From contig JALIGW010000003.1 in NCBI GenBank assembly GCA_023053685.1, positions 49,929,996 through 49,993,995 of the forward strand: a stretch of 64,000 nt of DNA, read 5' to 3'. A program made the position numbers and the translations under genes. The notes under the pieces were generated by a model. It was not told the origin of the DNA and made no database searches. It saw nothing but the letters and a program-made list of their open reading frames with translations. This DNA comes from Diadophis punctatus similis (lineage: Eukaryota; Chordata; Lepidosauria; Squamata; Dipsadidae). Each line of letters opens with the position of its first letter. Positions within the stretch are counted from its first letter, which is position 1. Positions 10,458 through 19,739 of the stretch are shown here, one piece after another.

Positions 10458-11631
10458 TGTCCCTACAACCGACATATCAATAATTACGCAACACACAAAC
10501 ATTCAAACAGAGTATTTTAGTCAGTAAAGCAACATCTCATTAAACACGGACACTGAACAAGATAGGCAGAAGTCCAAGAGATAATTACAAGTCTCCCTGT
10601 CCTTGGCACAAGTCCCAAAACTAGCAGATACCAAACACAAAACCTGTTATGAAGTGGATTCACCGACGTCTCAAATCAGAGGCCACGTTTGCCAGGAACA
10701 AGAACCGGAAACGGGAATGCAAACTGGCCATACTGGAGGACTGGATTCAGAAACCACGATGCCAGGAACAAGATCTGAGCTGGACTGCAAACTGGAACTT
10801 AAGCCAAGATTCAGGAGTCATGATACAAACTGAAAACTGGAGTCATGATGCAAGAGTCAAGAGTCACAAAAACAAACTGGAACTGAAGTCAGGATGCAAG
10901 AGTCAAGAGTCACTAAACAAACTAGAACTGAAGTCAGGATGCAAAAGTCAAGAGTCACAAAACAAACTGGAAACTGAAGTCATGATGCAAGATTAAAGAT
11001 ACAACTGGAAACTGGAGTCAAGATGCAAGATTCAAGATACAAACTATGATTCAGGATACAAACTGAAAACTGGAGTCAAGATGCCAGATTCAAGATACAA
11101 ACTATGATTCAGGATACAAACTGAAAACTGGAGTCAAGATGCCAGGTTCAGGATACAAACTATGATTCAGGATACAAACTGGAACTGAAGTCATGGAATA
11201 GACTAGAATCAGACAGGTCTCTTTGTCAAGCGTTGTTCTCTGCCACTTCCCAGCTGCAGCGATCCTTCTTAAATAGACCTAAGGGCATGGTGGCCAATTA
11301 GCCACAGGTGGCCAATTAGCCCGGAGCAGACCCCCTCTGGAGTAGACCTTTCTGCATTTCGGCAGCTAGACCTTTCTGCCTCTCGGCAGCTCAGCATTGC
11401 TCTGGCATTCAGGAAAGGAGGGGCTACTCCTTTCCTATCACTGCCACGAGGCACTGAAGGCTCCAAAGGCTCTGACTGCACAGGCTGCTAGGCAGGCCAC
11501 AACACAGAGACCTGCATTGCTGATGGGTAAAAGGGAACTCTGAGGAGAGAACTGTTCTCTAGCTCCCCCTGGAGATAAACCCAGCGAGTACACCCCTTTG
11601 GAATGGCTTGGCTCGCCAAGGGTCTCTGACA
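10458..11631 (-). mobile_element. LTR-like insertion within DIRS gag
   Basis: On the minus strand this 1174-bp block begins TGTCAGAGACCC and ends gtagGGACA, so it has TGTC/GACA termini. It separates two pieces of DIRS gag. A TATA-like ctatttaag (minus, near 11268-11277) lies about mid-element, as in an LTR U3/R boundary. The 4-base flanks are gttc and gttg, which match in three of four positions, so a target duplication is only weakly supported. The interior holds a tandem repeat. No internal retroviral genes are present, consistent with a solo LTR (Gypsy-like or endogenous retroviral). Confidence 0.42.
10830..11195. repeat. Imperfect tandem repeat (45-58 bp units)
   Basis: Units built from 'aactggagtcaagatgc', 'caagagtcaagagtcac' and 'gatacaaactatgattcag' recur about seven times with drift. 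Open plus-strand frames through it (10603-10996) encode only low-complexity peptides. It lies inside the LTR-like block. Confidence 0.8.
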
Positions 11632-11854
11632 GTTGGTTTTTCTCCCTGTCAGCTCTATCACACAGTTTCTCTATGGCCTTTTGTCTCCTGCATTCATCTT
11701 TCTCAGCTGCCTTAGAACCCTCGTGGGCTATCAAAGTTGCCTCCAACTTTTGAGGTGTGCATCACCCCTGAGGAAGCTTGTTTGCTAGAGCCAGCTGCTG
11801 CAGCCTTTGTGGCTTTCACCTTCGTGCAGCTGTCAGCCACCGTCTCTTCCGCCA
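11632..11854 (-). pseudogene. DIRS gag N-terminus
   Basis: The minus-strand ATG at 11852-11854 starts MAEETVADSCTKVKATKAAA and continues through VMHTSKVGGNF, then meets a stop. The next frame continues with a charged helical stretch (KDECRRQKAIEKLCDRADREKN) up to the LTR-like insertion. The ATG is chosen because it is the first after the repeat-rich leader and gives the longest collinear reading. Similarity to DIRS ORF1 starts is by position and composition only. Confidence 0.45.
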
Positions 11855-11929
11855 TTTTATTTTCTGAAAGGACGGTCTGGCTTCAAGCGGCGCTCTTCCA
11901 CTCCTTCTGTCCTAACGCACAGTGTTAGA

Positions 11930-12790
11930 GACTGGCAAGTTGGAGAAAGTGACCCTAGGATTGGTCACGTTATTTCCCCAAGGTTAGGGCGATCTGGAGG
12001 CTTGAGAGCCTTTTGCGCCATTTAAAAATGGCTCTGGCGGCTCTGGCAGTTTTCTGCTGTCAGGCAGTACTCGCGCCAGGTATAGAGGCTCGTCAAAGTG
12101 AAGCACGAGACTCCTTTACTAATCTAGCCTCAGGGCTAGCGCCACAGAGCTAAGGCTCACTGCGCAGCCCGGATATGTGGCTGCGGCTGTAAACTGGAGT
12201 GTGACAGCTCCAAATTCGTTTCCACAATACTGGAGCGTGCAGCTCCTGAAATGGCGGCAGACAATTCCTGTCAGGGGAGGAGTGCGAAGCCTGGGTTATC
12301 AAGCCCTCAAGGAGCGCAAAGCTTCCTTTTCATATAATCACGGAGCGTGAAGCTCCTAAAATGGCGATGGGTAACTGTTGGAGCTCAAAGCTCCTAGCAG
12401 CAACCAGCCCGAGGGCTGTCCAGTCACTAAGGAGCGCAAAGCTTCCTTTCCACACAATGCCGGAGCGCGAAGCTCCTGAATGGCAGCAGACTAGTCCTGT
12501 CAAATGAGGAGCGCTAAGCTCCTAGCCACAACAGCCCAAGGGCTGTCAAGTTATGAAGGAGCGCGAAGCTCCAACAGTCAATTTTTGGCGGTTGAAAGCT
12601 TTTGGAAATCGCCAAAGGATCCTGTCAAATATAGATGGAAATCCCCCAGAGGCTCGAGACGAAGCTCCAACCACTGAAGGAGACCCAGCAAATCTACCGC
12701 TGATCTGGAGTCAGCCAGGTGAATAACTCATGAAATTCTTTTCACAAATCTGATTTTTACACAAGGCATCCAGGAATTGAATAAGGAAAG
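11930..12790 (-). promoter_or_regulatory. DIRS 5' leader with array of short palindromes
   Basis: Noncoding leader between gag and the right terminal repeat. It holds at least nine near-identical imperfect palindromes of the form GGAGC-N(5-6)-GCTCC: 12196, 12232, 12311, 12342, 12380, 12431, 12462, 12508 and 12558. Two cagcc-(c/a)(a/g)-gggctg palindromes (about 12405 and 12530) lie among them, and 'atggcg(g/a)' phrases follow several units. No promoter consensus is asserted. Confidence 0.7.
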
Positions 12791-12927
12791 GTTTCCTGCA
12801 CGTCTGTCCTAGCTGAGGGACTGAGTCAAAAGCAACAGAGGTGTGTCCTCATAGTTCTGACAGACTCAGTCCAATCAGCTAAGCAGACGAGATCAACCCA
12901 TTCCATATCTTCACCACTATGGAAAAA
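12790..12927. repeat. DIRS right inverted terminal repeat (element 5' end)
   Basis: The block about 12825-12905 (caacagaggtgtgtcctcat ... gactcagtccaatcagct ... cagacgagatcaaccc) is the inverse of the left end. The extreme end (attccatatcttcaccactatgg) matches the second half of the internal complementary region in inverse. Confidence 0.8.
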
Positions 12928-14273
12928 TGCAAGTCTCTGGTAAAATCAATGCACAAAACACAGCTCCACTTAAATGCAGAACTGCAAGCAGTTATCACCA
13001 TAATACCTGAAAGACTAATTTTATTTAACAATGTTTTCCAATTCAAAATCTTAAGAGGTGAAACTAGAAGTATTCATAAAGATTACAAATAATACTAAAA
13101 TTAAGCAGGTCCAATGCAAGATACAAAAAAAAATACTCTCTCTGATTTTTTTTAAATAATACTCATTTCTTTTCTGTAGAAAAACTAGAAGATGCATATG
13201 CATTATTCATTTTTATTGTTAGTTATTTTATATATTAAATTTATATGGTGCCCATCTCACTGTCCGACTGATTCTGGATGGCTTACAATAGTACAAAAGC
13301 ATAAATATAAAAACACTTAAAAGTACTAAAATTAAGATTAACAACAATTACAGGTTAAAAACAAGAACATGGATGGTACAGGGCTGGACTTTTGTCTCTC
13401 ACTTTTATAGTAATCAATAGGAAAAATTATATTATTTCTTTAGGCCTTCCAAATACAATAGGAAATATTCCTTCCCATACCACCTCCCTATACACTTGCC
13501 AAAATCCTTACCTCAAGTTCGGTAAATGAAACATGTTTAATGAGAACAGATTATGGAAATCATTTAAACAATATTACATTGTATATGAAGAATCATTATT
13601 TTTAGGTGTAGAATATTGGAAACTTGCAGTAGAGAAAAGTGGATCAAATTATCTAGTTTCTAACAGATTGTTTTCAAAAAGACATGCACTGCCCATTTGA
13701 GTGTGAGGTTTGGCAGAAACAGTAATACAATCTTAGTTTATCCTGCAAGTGTGTACATCTGGAACTTATTTTTAAAGCAATACAAAAATCTTTAAGCTTG
13801 TAAATTAACATCTAAGTGCAACTAATGAAAACAAGGGATTACTTAAGGGTGTTATTATTCTAGCTGTTCTGCAGAATCCAGCAAATAAGGATGCATGGTC
13901 ATACCACATATTACGTTATTTGCAAACTTTGTTACCACTGAAAATTAGACAAAAAATGGAAAGAGCTTCAAATATATTTTCAGAAAATCACAGCATGTAA
14001 GGCACAAAAGCGCTGGGGATTCCTCACACAACTGGAAATTACAAAGTGGATCATCAATTGGCAAGAGAAAACACAAGGGGGGGCTGTAAGAAACAAAAGG
14101 CAACACTTTCTCTGGAATCATGTTGGTCTCTCAAATACCATATCCATTTATAAAATGGGAATGATCTCCATCCTTCAGAAGATATACGAGGTAACACAGA
14201 ACAGAATGCAAAAGTCTTTTTATCCCACCACTTCCTTTATGAAAAGAAAAACAAGTTGAAGCCAAATAATTAC
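12928..14273. other. ERI3 intron downstream of the coding exon
   Basis: Mostly unique AT-rich sequence. Around 13215-13300 a 'ttatttta...ttaaatttatatggtgcccatctcactg' stretch resembles the 3' tail of a LINE or SINE in minus orientation. No further ERI3 exon was recognised between here and position 1. Confidence 0.5.
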
Positions 14274-14545
14274 CTGAGGGTGGATCTGGGGCTTGTCACA
14301 CGTGGCCTCAAAATCCAACACTAGGAAGTAATGATACCTCTGTGGGGGAAAGGATGACATTGCTGCCATGGAAGCAAAGCCGTGAGAAGCCAGTTTCCCG
14401 GTTTTAGTGGAGCTGTACCTCTGGAAAACTCTAAATAACGGAAAGGAGAGCAGAGAGGTCCTCAATCTTGGGAACAATCTGAGGTGAAGCCTTGCTGCTG
14501 TTGAACCGAGAAGTGTGCTCATTGAACACCTAGCAGCATCTGGAA
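14274..14545 (-). CDS. ERI3: ERI3 coding exon (start of the DEDDh exonuclease domain)
   Basis: ERI3 is a 3'-5' exoribonuclease of the ERI1/DEDDh family. The minus-strand exon encodes VPDAARCSM ... KLASHGFASMAAM followed by SFPPQRYHYFLVLDFEATCD and KPQIHPQ. The last part matches my recollection of human ERI3 almost residue for residue and includes the DFE exonuclease I motif. The upstream, less conserved half aligns at the CSM and K-L-A-HGF-SMAAM positions. The exon is bounded by an acceptor (pyrimidine tract then AAG at 14546-14548) and a donor CAG|GTAATT after 14274. It opens in phase 1 (needs a preceding G) and closes in phase 0. The rest of the nuclease domain must lie on exons left of the window. 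Internal methionines (CSM, ASM, AAM) could serve as starts if exon 1 is untranslated. Confidence 0.9.
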
Positions 14546-14726
14546 CTTCAAAAGAAAAAGAAACTGGAATCACTCTACACAGACTTCTTCATTTTAATGT
14601 CATTGAGGAAATACAACTTCCATTTATTTATTTGAACAGAAGCAGGAAATTAGTTTCTATTAATCACATCACTTATTTAAAGCACTTCTACCATATTTTG
14701 CATAAATAGGCTCCAAAGCAGCTACA

Positions 14727-15190
14727 TATAGTCTTCATTTAATGACCGGTCACTTAGCAGCCATTCAAAGTTACAGCAGACTCCCCAAGAGCTACTTTTG
14801 ACCTGGTCCCAAAGTTATAGCTGCTGCAGTAGCCCACAGTTGTTCATACTTACAACCAATCACAGGGACACTGCCAACTCCCGCTGAATATCTCCCCCAC
14901 CACCCTACTCTACTGGATCTCTGCAGGCCTTCAGCCTGCTTCCCAGCCCACCAGACTCCATACCCTTCTCCTCATTTATCTTTTGAAGACCTCCAGAGCT
15001 TGGATTAGGGAAGCAGAATAGATCATTTCATCATGTGGCTATGTGACATGATTCCGGAAGTGACCACCATTTACCAGTTACCTTGAATTGTGGTCCCTTG
15101 GAAAATGGCAGCCATTTCCACAACTGCAACACACAACCGTGTGACAAAGCAATCCATTCTACTTAATTAACATACTCAGTTCAGCAGTCT
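14727..15190. mobile_element. Degenerate MITE related to the 2886-3281 element
   Basis: The left end reads catatagtcttcatttaatgacc, a damaged version of the CAGGTAGTCCTCGACTTA terminus, and the text 'agttatagctgctgcagtag', 'gaattgtggtccc' and 'cttaattaacata' echoes the family interior. A related stretch, 'ttgcttaatggccatcaccatt', occurs again near 15536. The right end is uncertain. The purine-rich 15225-15375 segment is separate. Confidence 0.4.
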
Positions 15191-15633
15191 AGAGCTCCGG
15201 AACTCTTCAAAAGGTAAGTAAGTGATACGTGATCGGTGGGGAGGAGGTCTAAGCCTTGTGGGGATGGGGAAGGGGGATGAGGCCTGCAGGGATCCAGGCA
15301 GTGGGGGGGAGGAGCAGACTCAAGGGCTATGGGGACAGTTGGGAAACAGAGCATGGGGTGTCTCAGGGATGGGGAGGCTTGAGAGATAAGGGTCTGATGG
15401 GTCTGAGCCTGCACTAAGCCTCCCACGGCCTCCCCCAAACTGAGGCACTACATGCTCTGCTTAAAGACATGCATGACATGTTTTAACAACTGCTACAGGG
15501 AGATCAGGCAGTAGGAGTCATTAAGAAAAGCCATGTTGCTTAATGGCCATCACCATTTGCAAGCATAATGGGGAGACTCCAATATGGTGATATATTGAGG
15601 ATATCTGTGCAATAATCAAATTACTAAGAGACA

Positions 15634-15830
15634 TGAGAGCCAGTTTAGCGTACTGGTTAAGGTACCAGACTAGAAGCTAGAAATGTTCTAGTCCATCCTT
15701 AGGCATGAGGCCAGTTGGGTAATCTTGCACTACTCCCTCAACCTAGGAAGGAGACAATAGTGAATCACTTCCAAAATGTTGCCAAGAAAACTGCAGAACT
15801 GCTCCAGGCGGTAACTAGGAGTCAACACTA
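15634..15830 (+). repeat. tRNA-derived SINE, plus orientation
   Basis: The head 'gagccagtttagcgtactggttaaggtaccagactag' resembles a tRNA A-box-like SINE head, followed by 'ttctagtccatccttaggcatgaggccagttgggtaat'. Two minus-strand relatives of the same layout occur near 28080 and 29270. It is not a functional tRNA gene. Confidence 0.65.
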
Positions 15831-15851
15831 AGTGAAGGGCACTCCCGAGAA

Positions 15852-15853
<2 letters not shown>

Positions 15854-15937
<84 letters not shown>
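15854..15937. repeat. (GA)n microsatellite, about 42 units
   Basis: An uninterrupted GA dinucleotide run of about 84 bp. It sits directly after a SINE, as is common. Open frames through it on both strands are composed only of Arg-Glu or Leu-Ser repeats and are not genes. Confidence 0.97.
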
Positions 15938-15940
<3 letters not shown>

Positions 15941-16789
15941 GAAACAAAATGATGGCGGATTGTATGTTATACGTGTCCCTCCCAAATGCATGCTGGAAAG
16001 AATCTCCTTTAAAGCCAGTGTTAATCTCCACTCCAACAATAATATAGTGGGTATCAGGACATCCATTGAGATTGGTAACTGTCAGTAAACCAGACTACTA
16101 AATACTATGGTAATACAATGGTTGATAAAGTTCAAAATTAATGATTAGGACCAATATGTTATAATGGAGGGAACATTGTACATAAATCAGGGAAATGCAG
16201 GTTCAAAACCCCATTGGGATATGAAATCACTTTCTCCCAGTCTAAACTTCCCAGGAGGATACAACATAGAATGGATCAAGAATGCTACACTGAACTCTTT
16301 AGGGAGACAGTCCAATTGGAGGGGGGGGGGAACCTGATCACTGCTCATGTCATTTTGAACCACATTTCAAAATAGTAGTTCCAATATAAATGCGATTAAT
16401 ATAATCCTTAAATCATACAAATCAGTCTAGTAAATAGTAGCACACATGTACTGCCTCCACAGCAATGATTTATAAAATAGGAACTCAGAACCAGAACATT
16501 TACCTTATGGCTTTATGTGCCTAGCACTGCTCAAGCCATCCATAACAAATTGCACGAGTGAGCTTAGACCATGATTTTTCAGTTTTAGATACTATTGGAG
16601 CCCTCCCCTCCAAGTTTTGGGACAAATCATATCCTCTTCAACTGGCTAGGAGATTATGAAAATTATAATACAACAAAACTGGAATTAGGATTTGAAAAAG
16701 TTGCATTAATGACTGTATGACTGAACTGGTAGTAATTGTAAAAGACATGTTTAAATCAAGCGTACATATTATATACATGCTTTCAGGTG

Positions 16790-17345
16790 CCAGATATATA
16801 ATGCTCTGCATATAACGATATTCGCAGGGAATCAATAAGTTCAAATCTTTCAAACCATCAAGTCCAACCCCTTGTCCTGTGCTAGAAACAAAATTAAAGG
16901 TTCTATGACAGATGATGTCCGGCTTCTGCTTGAATACATCCAGTGACGGATGTACACCTTTTGCATAATTCTGCTGTAAAATTGCTCTTATTGAAATCAT
17001 TACTAGAATTTAACTTGATACAGCCTTTCTATAATTTAAATCCATTACATCATGTCCTGTATTCTGAGGTAATAGAGAACAAGGCTTGGCCTCCTTCTTT
17101 GTGATACCCTTTAAGGTATTTGAAGTGCTTATTATAATCATCCTCAATTTTCCTCTCCCAAGGCTAAGTACATCCAATTCTTTCATGGAATTTAGTTTCA
17201 ATTCCCTTGATCATCCTTGTTGCTTTTCTCTGAAGCTATTCTAGTTTGTCTGAATCATCTTCAACTGTGGAATCCAAAACTGAATGCAGTACTCAAGATT
17301 AGGGCCTGATCATTGCAGAATAAAATGAAACTATTACTTCAAATT
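16790..17345 (-). mobile_element. CR1-like LINE 3' fragment, minus
   Basis: Read on the minus strand, this is the decayed end of a CR1 ORF2 and 3' region: phrases equivalent to 'ttgagtactgcattcagttttgg', 'agaaaagcaacaaggatgatcaagg', and the tail 'ggttggacttgatggtttgaaag'. The better-preserved relative at 31140-31894 shows the same phrase order. No usable frame remains. Confidence 0.7.
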
Positions 17346-17727
17346 ATTTGAAAATATTGTTCAGTTGATGCAAGTCAAAATTGCATCTCTTTTCCTCAGC
17401 CACCTTAGGTAGAAAATACTATTATCAAGCCATCTATACTATCTAATTAGAATCAAAGTTTGCAACCCTTTACTTTATGGTATTTTGTTAAATTATAAAT
17501 TTGGATTTAAGTGATATTGATGTGCTTACACGCCAGTGGTCCACCATTTAAGAGAGATCTTGTGCCATCCAATCCACTACTATTCTTGATATTCTTAAAG
17601 ACTAGAAAGGGCTACAAAATAACTTCCAAAGACTTTGGAAGTCTAGTCAAACCATAATTGACGGATAGAAAGGGTATAAATTGTGAAAATACCGCACCAC
17701 TATTGCTTTTTCTAAGAGTGGATTGTA

Positions 17728-17960
17728 AATGTCTATGGTGATTCTCAATCATCCAGGTCAAGCACCCAAAGGTGCTTTTCGAAAAGGCAACTGGACTTTC
17801 TTGGTTTTTTTCCTTGAAAATGTTTCATCTCATCCAAGAAGCTTCTTCAGTTCTGACTGTATATTAGGTATTGTTCATTTAACCAGAATCTCTTCATCTC
17901 TTCATATAATTATGAAAAATCTTAGACTTATTGTAGGTCACAATACTGCATGACTATAGT
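17728..17960 (-). mobile_element. Possible Penelope-like element terminal fragment
   Basis: On the minus strand the phrase 'gaagaagcttcttggatgag' followed by 'atgaaacattttcaaggaaa' and 'aagtccagttgcctttt' is a repeat motif I associate with Penelope-like (Poseidon/Neptune) elements of fish and reptiles. The GATGAG...GAAAC core resembles part of a hammerhead ribozyme. Attribution is from memory and tentative. Confidence 0.35.
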
Positions 17961-18954
17961 TCTAAAAGGTTCATAAATTTTCTCCTACTGTTATATGGAC
18001 CAAAACACACAGCCCTCTCCCCCCCCCCCAAGTACGTTCTACAAAAAAAGTGAAGTAGAGCTGTATGTCCCTGCATTGTATTTATTTTAATAGCTTAGAA
18101 AATGGTAAGAGAAATAAAATTTATATTTGATTGTGATCTCATCTGCGCAATACTTGAATTTGTTAAAAGTTCTTATTGTCAAGTTCAGATCAAGAATGAA
18201 ATAGAAGAATATAGCCAAAGTTCAGTTCTTTATTTACTCACACCATATAGACAGAATCTTGCCAGACTAAAGCTATACTACTCTCACCCTAATGGATATA
18301 CCAAGAGATTTTAGGCAATGGCTATCCTAAATCTCTTCCTCTAGCTCCAATCTAGCTCCAGGCTGTGTTGTCTCTTGTCCCCCCCCCCCTTCTTTGGAAT
18401 ATGCTTCCTCCTTCCTGGGACACTGCCATTTCACTGTTGGCCATCACACCATCTCCCATTTGTATACACATTTCATCATACTGATACAGCCCTGAAGAGT
18501 AACAGCAGATTTTTCCACCCCCACCTCTTGGCCTCAAGAATGAAGAGATCTGGACAAATGTATTTGAAATTGTAGCCTTTTATTTAAAAAATTGTGGAAG
18601 TACACTTCTTCTATATAAGTAGTACTATATAAGAACCTTATTCCTTTCTCCTACCCTCTCAAAATCAGATTAATTTTAAGAATGAAAAAAATCATTCACA
18701 TATGATAAAAAGTTCTGGTTTGCTTTGATCGCTGTATATTGAACCAAGATTTATTTTGGTTTGGATATAACTCTGGATTTACACAATATGCTCATTTAAA
18801 TCTAAAACCACATTACAGTACCGCTTAGGCCATATGTAAATCTGGCAACAGTGTGCATGATATTCTGCTGATCTGTTGAAAAATACTTATTACAAACAAA
18901 CAAATTTATAGCATAATTTATTTTAACAATATCAAAATAGTACCAAAATTTCCT
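17961..18954. other. Intronic, no clear feature
   Basis: Unique AT-rich sequence with homopolymer C runs at about 18020 and 18381. No exon recognised. Confidence 0.45.
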
Positions 18955-19735
18955 GGGCGGGAGAAGGATTGTTACTGAAATCCTATTAAAATGGTACCTC
19001 TCCATCTGGCACTGCAAAATTGTTCTGGTTTTCAAGGTTCTCTTTCCCTCCTGTAACTTGTCTTTTAACTGTTTTAGTATAAGGAGCCTGTATATCTTTA
19101 AGTCTACAGAGGAATTATTGAGTCTGTCATCTGCACCTCTATAACTGTCTGGTTTGGTTCTGCAACCCAACAAGACAGACACAAACTTCAGAGGATAATC
19201 AGAACTGCTGAAAAAACAATTGCTGCCAACCTGCCTTCCATTGAGGACCCATATACTGCACGAGTCAAAAAGAGGACAGTGAAAATATTTACTGACCCCA
19301 CGCATCCTGGATATAAATTGCTTCAACTCCTACCCTCAAAACATCGCTATAGAGCACTGCACACCAAGACAACTAGACACAAGAACAGTTTTTCCCCGAA
19401 CGCCATCACTCTGCTAAACAAATAATTCCCTCACCACTGTCAAACTATTCACTAGGCTGCATTACTATTACTATTAGTTTTTCTCATCGTTCCTATCACT
19501 CATCTCCTCCCACTTATGACTGTATGACTGTAACTTGTTGCTTGAATCCTTATGATTTATATTAATATTGATTGTTTCCTGATTGCTTACTTGAACCCTA
19601 TGACAACCATTCTTGACAAATGTATCTTTTCTTTTATGTACACTGAGAGCATATGCACCAAAGACAAATTCCTCGTGTGTCCAATCACACTTGGCCAATA
19701 AAGAATTCTGCTCTGTTCTGTTCTGTTCTAACATT
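18955..19735 (+). mobile_element. L3/CR1-like LINE 3' end with TTCTG tail
   Basis: One plus frame from about 19095 reads VYRGIIESVICTSITVWFGSATQQDRHKLQRIIRTAEKTI, then NLPSIEDPYTARVKKRTVKI, TDPTHPGYKLLQLLPSKHRYRALHTKTTRHKNSF and NAITLLNK. This is the conserved post-RT C-terminal block of a jockey-superfamily LINE. A 3' UTR follows ('cttggccaataaagaattctgc') and ends in repeats of the form ttctg(t/c). The AT-rich pentamer tail resembles the snake L3/CR1 elements reported to seed microsatellites. A minus copy of the same 3' end is at 26090. Confidence 0.65.
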
Positions 19736-19739
19736 TGGT

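Larger units (their letters stand above)
5826..12927 (-). mobile_element. DIRS-type tyrosine-recombinase retrotransposon (decayed)
   Basis: About 7.1 kb in minus orientation. Three lines of evidence agree. (1) Both ends carry the same block in opposite orientation (left about 5885-5965, right about 12825-12905, core gactgagtct). (2) An internal complementary region at 6053-6145 is the inverse of both outer ends joined head to tail, the hallmark DIRS circle-junction template. (3) Between them, reading leftwards, lie gag-like sequence, reverse transcriptase, RNase H with a methyltransferase-like tail, and a tyrosine recombinase overlapping the end of pol. Frameshifts, stops and a gag insertion show it is inactive. 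It sits in an ERI3 intron, same strand as the gene. Confidence 0.87.

Noticed and set aside
15815..16066. Leu-Ser and Arg-Glu repeat frames
   Set aside because: Generated by the (GA)n run.
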